Assembly: GCF_020906515.1 (NCBI RefSeq)
Contig: NC_085852.1
Coordinates: 2,604,001-2,668,000 of the forward strand
From: Vanrija pseudolonga
Lineage: Eukaryota; Basidiomycota; Tremellomycetes; Trichosporonales; Trichosporonaceae
Length of the DNA: 64,000 nucleotides
Reading direction: 5' to 3'
The notes beneath the pieces were generated by a model that saw only the letters and a list, made by a program, of their open reading frames with translations, did not search any database and was not told where the DNA came from. Of the stretch, positions 30,901 through 42,298 are shown one piece after another. How positions within the stretch are numbered: the first letter of the stretch is position 1; each line of letters starts with the position of its first letter. The position numbers were made by a program, and so were the translations under genes.

Positions 30901-32698
30901 CGAGAGGCAGCCACAGTTGCACAAGCTGGTGGTGAAAGCATTCAAGCCCAACTCGAATCCGAGATTGAGGCTATGCGAGTCGAGAAGAAGCAGACTGAGG
31001 GAAGGATTGAAGCCTATCAGAAGGAGATTCAGGTGCGCGCTAACATCACCGCCACGCTGACTCGAAGACTCTCAAAGACACGATCACTCAGACAAAGCAA
31101 GAACAGAAGGTCGCAGAGGCTCTGGCAAACGAGCGAAGCGTAAGTGGGGCTACGTGATACAGACCTGACGGAAAACAGCAATCCATCAAAGAGTTGAAGG
31201 CCGAAGTCGCACAGAAGAATCAGCAGCTTCAGCAGGTTTCTAAGCTTGAGAAGGAAGTCGCCATCCTCCAGACTCAATTGTCCAAGGCAAAGGTAAGAAA
31301 GGCTGCGTCACTTTGCTGAACATGCCCAGGACCAGTTGACTGCCGCAGAGACGGAGCTTGAGGGCACCAAGTTGCAGTTGTCTGAGCAGAAGCAGATCGC
31401 CAACGGAAGCTCTGGAGTGAAGGAGCTTCAGAACAAGGTATGAAGATGTGGCTGATGGGACTAACATCACAGATTACGGACTATAGGCAACGAATTGACG
31501 ACAAAGACGCACACATGAAGCATCTCACTGCTCTTCTCAACATTTGCGAGGCACGCGAAGCCACTTGCCAGAATGATCTCACGAAAAAGACTGAGGAAAA
31601 TGAAATGCTCGTACGTATCGACTCGGAGTTAAGGGCTCACACAGTACACAGGCAATTGCCCACCAGGCTGAGGTCAATGACCTCAAGCTCCAGCTTCAGG
31701 AAGCACGCAAGGTGGGTTTGTGGGCTACGTGCTTGTTCTTGACTAACCTCTGCACAGGAAAAGGTGAGAGCGGAGCTCAGCACAACACGCTGAAGACCTG
31801 AAGGCACCATCCACCACCGCGTTGCACCGATTGCAGAAGGCTCAGTTGGTACGTTCACCCCTTGTGCCGCGGCCACTGATCACCAAACAGACAGAGGATG
31901 ACCGAGGTTAGCGCCAAAGTGCGGTACACGCTGACTCCACAGAGTTCCAAACTGCTGTCGAGCGTACGTTTCGATGCAGCCTATCTTGCTGATGTGCAGA
32001 GCCTCTTCGGGCGGAAGCTCGCAACAAGGGTATGTATGTCTCATCGCCGCCGCTGACGTCCTCCAGACAACAAGATCCGCGAGGTACGACTCTCCGTCTA
32101 GTCGGTGGTGCTAACCGTGAAGCTCGAGAACGAGAACAAGAAGCTAAAGGCCAATGTACGGCTGCCCCAAGTCGACGTGGGTGGTATACTGCTGGTCAAA
32201 ACTAACACGCACAGGCAATGTCAGTGATGAAGGACACCGATCGTTCCCTGTCCCCATCCTCCAGCCTGTCTGATGCTGATGGCATCGAGGAGGTAGGTCT
32301 CTCTGCTGTAATCTGTGCCAACCGCAGTCTACCATCGACACTCCCGTTGCCCTCCGCAACAGCAGCAAGCGTCCGATCTCGGCAGTCGATGATGGCGAGG
32401 ACGACGACGACGACGAGGATGAGAGGGAGAAGGACATGGACGAGGCCGTCTTCAATGGCAGCTCAACCAAAAGTGGCGCGTCTGAACGTGACTCCAAGCG
32501 ACCTGCCTCCAAACAGGCGCGGTCAAACGCCAGATCCAACGTTATTCCCGAACGCAGGGTAAGTCAATGTACATGGGTTCCGTGCTGAATAGCAACCAGT
32601 TAGGCCGCCTTCAAGAGAGGCAAGGCGCCAACGCGCCTCCTCCCAACCCACCCGGCCGCCAGCAAGCTCAGTACGGCGGCAGCAAGAAGAAGAAGTAG
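27996..32698 (+). CDS. Coiled-coil protein encoded by an intron-dense gene, orphan
   Basis: I do not recognise the family. The first exon (to about 29270) codes for 425 disordered, Pro/Ser-rich residues starting MAAGDNDKAPRYRPNLGTGK. From about 29680 onward many small exons code for a long coiled coil: EEANANHLKTIKGLQLEKS, ESERAREVLAATAAEAMNQA, LENKKLIDDLRSQLHDAEL, KQTEGRIEAYQKEIQ, KELKAEVAQKNQQLQQVSKL. The end is Ser/Asp-rich, with an acidic run (DDGEDDDDDEDEREKD), basic residues and QYGGSKKKK before TAG. I count about 25 introns, many of 35-50 bases, and exons as short as 18-25 bases near 31900-32150. Architecture would suit a cytoskeletal, spindle-pole or vesicle-tether scaffold, but no motif proves this. 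Exon edges between 31740 and 32160 are tentative. Confidence 0.65.
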
Positions 32699-32929
32699 CC
32701 GTGCAAGCCTTCCGTTGTCGCGTCCCAGTATCCTAGTTGTCGTGTCCCAGTATCCTAGTGCCCATGAACCCCCCAGCAGAGTCCCATGTTGTCCCGTTTT
32801 AAGTAAGAAGTAGTGTTATGTCATATGTTCTGGGCCAACAAACAACATTGCACAGATACATGGTGTGGCGAAAGAATAAGTACAACAAAGTTGGTCTGTG
32901 GAATGCGAGTGCACAGTCAAAGTGGCTGG

Positions 32930-35900
32930 CTATTCGGTGTTGATTGGGGTGGGACTCGACTTTTGAGTGACTTGTGGCTTGATGACAGAGTCCACCGAGA
33001 CAAAGGTTGCACTTCCATCGCCGGCCGCTCCTAGCGCCTCGGTGACGAGACTCATCTGAGTGATGGCCGTCTCGAGTTTCGAGCGGCTCTTGAGGCCAAG
33101 GGTAGCTGATGATGTTAGCTCTAGTCCACAGTCAAATACCCACCTCGAAGCCTCTGCTTAATCTTCTCCGCCTCCTCGGCACGAGCTGCCTGGATCACTT
33201 CAGAGGCAAGAGCCGACGGTCCAATGAGAAGGGTTGCGGCGTGCTCGAGGAGGCGCGCATCGGCCTCGGGCCAATGCTCGGCCTGGGACCGCCTTCGGAG
33301 GTCTTGGCCCAGGGAAAGAACCTGGACATCCAAGTCGTTGAGGTCGTGGTCCATGTCCGTGTCAATTTGCGCCGACTCGGAATCGTCAACGTCCATGTCG
33401 ATCTCGGGGGATGCCGAAGCAGCCGCAGTGCTCCCTGCACGTGCAGCGAGGGCAGCAAAGTCAAGGATTGCCAGGCGGCTCTCGCGCTTTGGCACAAGCT
33501 CCGGATCAAGGCTCTCCAGGAGAGACCAAGGGATTGCGCCAGATCCAGCAATCGCAGTCGTCGCGGCGAGGACGGCCGCGGCCGCAGATGAAAAGTCGTC
33601 CTTTGTCGAGGTGATGACATCCTCTGCATCCATCGGTGATGCTGCTGGCGAGGTCGGCTCACGCGGCTTTATCATCCCACGCTCTGCCATCGACGACGCA
33701 AGGAGGGAGAGCACGTGGTCATGGCCCTGGGTCCTGAGGTAGTCGAAGACAAAGGCAGCCGCTGCGCGGTCCGCAGAGTCGTTCAGCGGGGATCCAGCTG
33801 GAAACCGAGAGATGGCGCTCTTGGCCGCGGCATCTGCAGGCAGAGTGTTAACACTCTGCGGCTCCTCACTAGCCAACTCGGCTAGTCGAGGAACCTTTCC
33901 ATAGGGAAAGGACGAGAAACGCATTCGAGGTCGAGCGATCGCAGAGTCGCGAACCTTGGCGCTGATGGCAGCGACATGGGACTCAATATCGTACTTGAAC
34001 GGGCCCGTAAAGTTGATTGCCAGGCTTTCAGTTGCCGCCCGCATGCCGACAGCTGGGTACAGCTCTTGTGGCATCTTGGAGAACGCATGGCCGAGTAGTT
34101 CGCCATTCCTGGTGAAGAAGGCTCGTCCAGTGGTGTAGTCGACCCCGCAACCGAGAATATCCCCCACTGTACAAGTCAGCGCAGCCCTCCTAGACAAACT
34201 CACAACTCCAAGCAGGGCTAAAGTCGGTCCCAGTGCCTGCACCTTCAAACGTCTTGCCGTCATCACCATGCCACCCCCAAGAACCCTGGTCCCATCCCAC
34301 CAATCGGCTCAGCTGCACGTTTCGTGTCATCCAGCCAACAGTGAGGTTTGCGACCTTGCCGAGAGATAGCACCTCGACCTCGTAGTAGTGAACACCGATG
34401 CCGGACGGGATGGGCCGTGTCGTAAGAATCGAGCATGCGTCGTCATCACCGTTATCGCCCTTGTGCTTTGGTGCAAATGTGACGACTGGCCGATTGGGCA
34501 GATCACCAGTATCTCTGGTGCTCAACTCCAGTTTGGAGTGGCGAGGGGGAGTGACAAACTCGTTAGGCAGCACCGCTGATAATGGCAAAGCCGTGAATGA
34601 AAGATATGTTGGGCGTGCCGGCGCTGCATCTGGCAAGTCCTTTCGGCGACGTTTTGCCATAGCCGGGACGTCTTGGCGCTCATCCGGTTTGGTTGCCTCC
34701 ATGACAGCGCCTCCAGAGCGACGACGCCTGCCGAGAGTGCTGATCGTGTTGGTCCCTCCGACGACCACAGGCTCTCCAACGTTGTCAATGTTGGTGGGCG
34801 CGTACGACGATGGGCGAATGCGGGGTGTAAAGTCGATGGCAAAGTCATCCGACTCGTCTGCTGAACGCAGAACGCTTTGGCGTCGGCGGTTGAATCGTCC
34901 ACGCGACAGCGTGGCACCCCCTTCAGCGTTACCTCCCCAGCCGTCCAGACTGATGTCATCGAGAGCCGTGGGCAGTATGCTGAGGCTGTCATCCGCATCG
35001 CGCGTCGAAGGGACCGGTTCACCCTCTCGGAAAATGCCCCACCCTTGGGCGGAGGCCGCATCGTCGTCGTCCGAATCTGCGTCTGGGTCACCAAGCTGAT
35101 CCCAGATGTGATTTGTGGCACCGTCGATGTCGATGGGATCGAAGCCATACGTGATTCGTGTTGTGGTAGTCTGCTCGGTGGAACGGTCCGTCTCGGTTCG
35201 ACGACGTCGCAGCATTGTGGTCGCCATTCTCTCGTTGCTGTTTCGCGACCCGTACAATTGCTGAGCTGAAGAGCCAATGCCGGGTGTCGTGTCGCCGGTG
35301 CTTGGGCGAGCCCGAGACACCATTGACAGAATGGTTCGGGTACGGGCACTGTAAATACCTGGGGGTGTCGGCGCCACCAGGTCGCGTAGGTGTTGCCGTT
35401 GCGCATCCGACAGCCGCTCGCGATCACGAGTCTCGTTCCAGCGTTGCCGTGCGGTCTCTGCAGTTGCAGCCCTAGACCGCGCCGACAGGCGTGAAAGGGT
35501 TTCGTAGTCATTCACACCTCGGAATGTCTCTCTTGTTACCGTGTCCCCAGTGTATCCTGCCAACCGTGCTGTTTCCAGAGGCGCGGTCCAGGGGTGGGGC
35601 TGGTCGGCAACTGTGATGGACGAGCTACCTGCGGCGCCGCTGTCAATCCGATTGTTGGGAAAGCTCATGCCGAGAGCGGACGGGCGGAATGACACAGGTC
35701 CCAGGTGAGATGTGTTGCGAGATGACGAAGAGAACGAACGAGGCTCGGGCAAGGGGCGCGGTGGACGTGGGACAGCGCCGAGGAGCTGGTCAAATGTGAG
35801 AGTCGCCTGCGATTGCTGCGGCGGTGCCGAGCGTTCTGCTGGCGCGGCAGATGGCAGCGTCGACGAAGACCCTGCTGTCGCCGCTTCCGTCACATCGCCT

Positions 35901-36262
35901 GATTGTCGCAAGGCCGCCGGAATGAACGTGCTGAAGATTTCTGAGAGATGCTCCTGGCGGTCGACATCGTCGACGTCCCACCACCTATCGTCGAGGGCGT
36001 CGGTGGGATTGAAGACATCAGACATCCTTGAAAGGGGACGTGTGGGTGGGGTGTGGACGACTCTTATCGAAGACGATGTGCCTGAAGGTTGTTGAGGTTG
36101 TTGAAGTGGAAAGGTCGCTATAGAGGTCGCCGACGCGCCTGATCGGTGGCGGCGGGGAGCAAGCGGGGATGACACGCGTGGTGGTGGGAGGGGTGCAGGG
36201 ATAGAGTTGCTGTTGGAAGGCGGTGGTGGACGATCGTCACCATCCCTGTCGCTGGTGGACAT
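32930..36262 (-). CDS. SPRY-LisH protein, RanBPM/Gid1-like
   Basis: Three exons (34204-36262, 33144-34166, 32930-33105) total 3258 bases, 1085 residues. About 650 residues of disordered sequence come first. The SPRY (B30.2) domain then spans the first intron, with IPSGIGVHYYEVEVLSLGKV, TVGWMTRNVQLSRLVGWDQG, SWGWHGDDGKTFEG, ILGCGVDYTTGRAFFTRNGE and LGHAFSKMPQELYPAVGMRA. A LisH-like helix pair follows (FVFDYLRTQGHDHVLSLLAS), then a helical region and a C-terminus with GLKSRSKLETAITQMSLVTE that resembles the end of the CRA domain. This order is that of RanBPM/RanBP10 and yeast Gid1, the scaffold of the CTLH/GID ubiquitin ligase. I do not see a clear CTLH segment, so it may be a Gid1-related paralogue rather than Gid1 itself. 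Divergent from YTA7. Confidence 0.82.
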
Positions 36263-37274
36263 GAATGGGAAAGGTTGTCGCACGCGTCCAGAGGGCAATG
36301 GCGGTGAGATTGGATCCGGCTTAGGTTGGGAACTAGAGGGAGGGGTACAATGTACGCGTACAGCGGTGGGGGAGGTTCGTTGGCCACAGGAGGACTTTGG
36401 ACGTGACAGGAGGCGATTCGAGACAATGAGAGAGAGCGAGTTTATAAGTGAGACGGAGTGAGAATCCAACGAGTTGGAAGTAGTAGGATGGTGGTAACAC
36501 TGGTTGCTCTGGTCGTGGTCGCGTTGGTGGCCGGTGGTTTGTTCGGCCGGGTCAGAGCGATGTCATTGTCGGCGGGTGGCGGTTTACCCTGGGTGGCAAA
36601 CTGAACACCTGACGGCAGCAAGCTTGTACTAATCAGTTGGTCATCCATTGTCACTTTTGCTAATGGCATTGCCTCTGATTACAATGTCAATGATAATGCT
36701 GTTCATCCCCCAACCTGGCAACAACTACTCTCGGCAAATTGTCATCGATAAAAGTGAGATAAAACCCAACATTATGTACTAGCACAACTCTTCTCCATCT
36801 CATTGTCCCCTCTCTGAGGGTGGCTCTCATGCATACACACCAGGGTTGACAACTGCAACGACTTGGGTTGTAACTGTCAGTCATGACAAGACGTCATTAA
36901 CCTAGCAATAGGCTTGCAATTAAAGTGGAATGCCTATGTGCGTGCCTAAATTTCCCGGCGTTGGGTGAGACGCGTCGCTGCTATTCAAAGTCGCAGTCGT
37001 CCGTCGCAACACACACACACAGGCAGCACTTTGCATCCCACCCACCGACCCCATCCCCCCATCCATCCCCCCTCCCTTTGTTGGGACCCTTCAAGCATCG
37101 ACAACAACAATAACAACGTCGTGTCGACGAGGACAATACCCACCTTGATCTTGTCGGCATTCCAATAGCTTGTTCGCACCGCCCCCAGAAGACGACGCCC
37201 ACCACTCGTTGCGCCCAAGTCTTGCCTCTCGCCTCAGTAGTCGTCGCCGTCGTCGTCGCCTCGATGGTGCTCTA
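36263..37274. promoter_or_regulatory. Divergent promoter, RanBPM-like / YTA7
   Basis: About 1 kb between outward-facing starts. It has an A/T-richer core (36680-36900), unusual for this window, flanked by C/A-rich leader on the YTA7 side (37000-37130, with an ACACACACAC run). No RNA gene or element was identified. Confidence 0.5.
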
Positions 37275-40200
37275 ATGCCATCCAACCCGGGTTATCCACC
37301 CGACGATCAGCAACAGCACAATCAAACTTACCCAGTGCACCACCCACACCCATACTACGAGCAACAGCCGCTCCCACAACACCATCTCCCACCAGGACCT
37401 CCCCAGCACGGCTATTACCAGCAACCACCACCACCTCCACACCAGTCTTACCCATCCTACCCCTCGCACGCGTACCCATCCGCTCCCTACATCCAGCAAC
37501 CGCCACCCAACGACTTTGGCATCGGTCTGCCACAACCGCAGCCCTCGTACTATCCTTACCCACCACAGCTCGGTCCCGACGGTCCGCCCGATCTTGGTCC
37601 ACACGGCGCACACAGCTCTGATCAGCACGCGTTCGTCGCTCACCACCCATCCTTTGATCCATCCACCACACCGCTCCCAGCCCCGACACCGTCGCCGCAA
37701 GGTTACCCGCTGCATCAAAACTCGTCGTCACCTTACGCCCAGACGTCGGCTCTCGGTGGCGTTGGTTCTCCAGTCTGGGTCAACCCTCCGCAACACCCAC
37801 AGCACCAGCAGCAGCAGCAACAGCAGCAGCAGCAACAGCACCAGCAGCAGCAGCTCCAGGCTCTCCCCCCTCACCTCACCGGCGCGTCTCCGCTACCGGT
37901 CGCAACTCCGACACCGCCACCCGCTCCGGTTCCAAGTGAACCGAAAGCTACAGTGTCACCAACAAAACCTCCCCCGAAAATCACCCTCCGCCTCCCTCCT
38001 CGTGGTTCTGTGACAACAAACTCGGATCCAGACATGGCTCCTCGCAGCCGCCGCGCATCGGCCACGGCCATCAAGAGGGAGCCTGAGCCGAGCACTTCTG
38101 GTCGTCCTCAACGCTCCAGCCGCGCTGCTGCCAAGAAGAGCTATGCGGAGGATGACGAGGAGGACGAGTACGAGGAAGAGGACGAGGACGGCGATGATTT
38201 CGACGCCAAGCCAAGTCGCCGTTCCTCCGCGACTGTGGGCCGTCGTTCGACTCGAGCTACCCGTTCGGACCAGTACGCTGACGACGGCGACTTTGAAGAC
38301 AAAATGATGGATACCAGCCCGGTGATCCAGGAGGTTCCGGCAGGGCGTCCGAGAAGGAAGCGTGTCGTCGATCCAGACGAGGACGAGGAGGATTTCGTTC
38401 CGAATGCCAATGGAGGCCATGATGAGCCGGCGATCCCTGAAGCTGAACCGGTGCAACAAGAAGACGACTCTGCTTTGCCCCCAAGCCAAGCACGTACTCG
38501 CCATTCGTCGGCCGACGCCGAATCGTTTGCCCCAGAGGAAAGCGACCAGGATTCGCCATCGCCCAGCCCCGATCCTATCGACGACTATGAAGACGAGGAG
38601 GATGATGACAGCATCGCCAGCGCCACACCACAGCGCCGCCGGACGCGCGCATCCGTCGCGACGCGTTCGACTCGCAACACGCGAGGGCGCCGTGCGGACC
38701 CCGACTCGGATGAAGAGTATGGTGCGAGGCGCAACCTGCGAAAGCGCGACTCGCGACCAAACTACGAGCTCCCACCAATGGATATCTCGGCGGAGATTGC
38801 TGCCGCTGATATCATGAACAAGGCGATCGCTGCTGCATCAGGTCCCCGTGGCCGCGGCCGTGCCCCAGGATTAGCTGGTGGCGCTTTCGGAGCCTTGGGC
38901 TCAAAGCCCTTCCCCTGGAGCATGAAGGGCAAAGACTTTGCACGAGCAATGGGCGACCCCGACTCGTCAGACTCGGACGACAACCTGCAACCGATGGCCA
39001 ATGCGGCAGCCGGACCATCAGCTCTAGGCGGTGGTGGTCGCGCAGCCGGACCTGGAGGTGTGCCTGGACCAACAGACGTTCCCAACTTTGGACGCGTCAA
39101 CCCCAAGTCTTCAATGGCCGATGCCGACCCTCTGGGGGTTGACATCAATGTCACGTTCGACCGTGTCGGCGGCTTGGACGATCACATCAACCAGCTCAAG
39201 GAGATGGTCGCTCTGCCGTTGCTCTACCCAGAGCTTTTCCAGCAGTTCAACATCACCCCTCCTCGTGGTGTCTTGTTCCACGGACCTCCGGGCACAGGCA
39301 AGACCCTCCTCGCTCGTGCGCTCGCAGCGTCATGTTCCAATGGCAACACAAAGATTGGTGAGTTAGCGTCATACTTCTGTGCTCACACGCAGCCTTCTTC
39401 ATGCGAAAGGGCGCCGACGTACTTTCAAAGTGGGTTGGTGAGGCAGAGCGCCAGCTCCGCATGCTCTTCGAGGAAGCTCGCGCCTCGCAGCCAAGCATCA
39501 TCTTCTTTGACGAGATTGATGGCCTTGCCCCTGTGCGAAGCAGCAAGCAAGATCAAATCCACGCCAGTCTTGTGTCGACTCTGCTCGCCCTAATGGACGG
39601 TATGGATGGCCGAGGACAAGTCATCGTTATCGGGGCGACCAACCGCCCTGACGCCGTGGACCCTGCTCTTCGCCGTCCTGGTCGCTTTGATCGCGAGTTC
39701 TACTTCCCGCTTCCTAACCGTGATGCTCGAAAGCAGATTATCCGCATCAACACTCGAAACTGGGAGCCCGCACTGCCCGACCCCATGGTGGACACTCTGT
39801 CGACCATCACCAAGGGCTATGGTGGTTCCGATCTACGCGCTCTTTGCACTGAAGCGGCCCTCAACGCCATCCAACGTCGTTACCCGCAAATCTACAAGAC
39901 GACAGACCGGTTGCAAGTTCAGCCCGGCTCGGTTCACGTTCAGCCCAAGGACTTCATGCTCGCTGTCAAGAAGATTGTCCCTTCGTCTGCTCGATCGGCG
40001 TCATCTGCCGCGATCCAGCTGCCAACTCAGCTGGTTCCATTGTTGTCCAAGCAGCTTGAAGCGCTCAAGGCAGCTGTCGACCGCGCCATCCCGCCGGGCA
40101 AGAAGCGCACTGCGCTCGAGGAGGCAGAGTATGAGGACGAAGATGGGGACACGTTCGAGAAGGAAATGATGCTCCAGTCGCTCGACAAGCTCAGGACCTA

Positions 40201-42102
40201 CCGTCCACGCTTGTTGGTGTACGGGAAACCGGGTTCTGGGCAGACATACCTCGGCCCAGCCATCTTGCACCACCTCGAGGGTTTCCACGTCCAGTCCCTG
40301 GACCTTGCGACTCTGATGAGCGACTCTACGAGAACACCAGAGGCTGCAATCGTTCAATTATTCGTGGAGGCGAAGCGCCACCAGCCAAGCATCATTTTCA
40401 TCCCCTCTTTGGCACAGTGGTCGTACACAGTGTCGGAGACGACCAGGTCCACAGCCCGGGCACTCTTGGACGGCATCCCGCCATCAGACCCGATCCTCCT
40501 GCTGGCCATCGTCGATGGCGAACTGGAGACTTTGCCGCGGGATGTGCGGGCGTGGTTCGGCTTCGGGGACGAAAACCGACTGGAACTTGGCGAGCCAAAG
40601 GCGGAGCAACGCGAGGAATTCTTCGCCGAGATCCTCGCTGCAGCCAGTAGGCCGCCGACCGATTTCCCTGACGGTGTGCCACGCAAGCGCCGTGTCCTTG
40701 AGGTCTTGCCTCCTGCACCACCCCTTCCACCACGCCAGCCAACCGAAGCAGAGGTTGCTCGCGAAGCGGAGCGTGATATCGCGGCGCGCAACATGCTGTT
40801 CGTCAGCTTCTCGTCGCTTGTCAGCGAGTTTATGAAGAAGTACAGGAGGCCGGTTGCGTTTGTCAAGGTAAGAAGGGCGTCATTGTTGTCTCTGACGCTC
40901 TACAGGAAGATGCTTTCCAATACGCCGCCGTTTTGGCGCAGCAAGCTGAGCTGGCGGCGAACCCGCCCAAGACTCCTCCGCAGGTTGAGGCGGAGCCTGT
41001 GATCGGCGACGAAGGTGCTGCCATTGTTGTCGAGGCTGCCACCGCCCCCGCTGAACCGATTGCGGTGGACGGCGGCGAAGGCTCCCTCGTTGCGCAGGCG
41101 CAGGAGATGCTCCCACCACCTGCCGTCATCAACGTCGACGCTGAGACTACCGCTGCCCCCACCCCTACTCCTGTGACAACATGGCAGGCTCACGACATGG
41201 ACATTGACACGATTCAGCGCAAGCTCGTCCGACACAAGTACTTTACGCCAAACGACTTTTTGGCGGACGTTGCTCTCATCGAAGAGAACGCAAAGTACAC
41301 GAGCGAAGCCGACCGCCAGATCCGGGTTTCAGAAATGGTCGCCCACGCCCGGATGCACGTCCAGAGCTTCGACCAGAAGTGGATCCCCGAGTTTGAGCGT
41401 TACGCCGTTCGCATGCGCGAGAGGAAAGCTGAGCGAGCAAAGGCCAAGGAAGCTGCTGCCAAGGAGGCCGCCGACAAGGAGGCTGCCGATAAGGAAGCAG
41501 CCGATAAGGAGGCCGCCGACAAGGCTGCGGCTGAAGGCGGCGTTACGACTGCCGGCTTGGAAGGCGCAGCAGGCGATGCTACCGCAGCACCAGCACCCGA
41601 AGCCAATGGCTTGAAGCGGGCTCGTGAGGACGAGGAGGGTGCTGCAGGTCCAGCAGAGAAGCGGCCCCGCGACGACGCCATGGACGTGGACAGCGTTGAT
41701 CCTGCTCCGGCACTGGGCACCCCCGGGGCCGCTGCCAACGGAAACGGCAGTGCTCAAGCTCCTCCAGACGTGTCGACTGCGGACCCTGCTCCTGCGCTTT
41801 CACGGAACGGCTCGGCCACTCCGCACCCTGCACCAGCCGTCCCCACAGCACCTACATCCCCCGAGCCAGTCTTGGGACCACTCGTCATCCCGAACGACGC
41901 CCTGCAGAGCCTCGGCGCCTTCCTTCGTGACGGCACCGAGATCCTCAACGTCGAGCAGCTCGAACAGCTTCGTGCCGCTCTGCTCGACCGTATCTGGCGC
42001 CAGCGGACAAACTGGGATCGCACCGACCTCGTTACGGATATGCGCGAGTTTGCGGGCAAGTTTGTGTCCGAAGTACGGGAGATTGGGCCCGAGGTGGAAT
42101 AG
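37275..42102 (+). CDS. YTA7: AAA-ATPase with bromodomain, Yta7/Abo1/ATAD2 type
   Basis: Chromatin ATPase of the Yta7/Abo1/ATAD2 group, which handles histone H3-H4 and shapes nucleosome density. Exons 37275-39357, 39393-40867 and 40906-42102 give 1584 residues. The N-terminus is Pro/Gln/Tyr-rich with a polyglutamine tract, then acidic and basic blocks. AAA1 is canonical: GVLFHGPPGTGKTLLARALA (Walker A), SIIFFDEIDGLAP (Walker B), VIVIGATNRPDAVDPALRRP (sensor 1, Arg finger). AAA2 is degenerate: YGKPGSGQTYLG has Gln for the P-loop Lys, and IIFIPSL lacks Walker B acids, as known for this family. The bromodomain follows (MDIDTIQRKLVRHKYFTPND, ENAKYTSEADRQIRVSEM), then a KEAAD repeat, a basic nuclear signal (GLKRARED) and a C-terminal helix. 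An in-frame ATG at 37170 is possible. High confidence. Confidence 0.95.
37796..37857 (+). repeat. CAG/CAA polyglutamine tract in YTA7
   Basis: About twenty codons of mixed CAG and CAA, with three His codons, code for a Gln-rich run in the disordered N-terminus. CAA interruptions should make the tract fairly stable. No counterpart is expected in yeast Yta7 or ATAD2. Confidence 0.8.
41461..41520 (+). repeat. Four tandem 15-base units coding for KEAAD
   Basis: Exactly four consecutive 15-base units each code for Lys-Glu-Ala-Ala-Asp. The units differ at third positions, so the protein repeat is kept while the DNA has drifted. The result is a charged helical spacer just after the bromodomain of YTA7. 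Confidence 0.85.
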
Positions 42103-42298
42103 AACAGGGCGTTTTCAATGCCAACAAAAGACAGAGTATAGATGGCTCATAGTGAAGAAATGAGAGCAGTGCAGCAGTGAGAGCAGTGCAGCAGTGATGG
42201 TCATAAGGAAACTTCTCGCATTCTTCGGCTGCCTATCACTACAAACAGGTCGCAGCATCACTCGCTCAATCGTATCGCTCCTTTTCAGTCTTGCCAGC

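Noticed and set aside
31740-32160. Reading the crowded end of the coiled-coil gene as a pseudogene
   Set aside because: Apparent stops fall in short canonical introns. Small exons keep frame and charged helical composition through to the KKKK terminus, so a microexon structure fits better.
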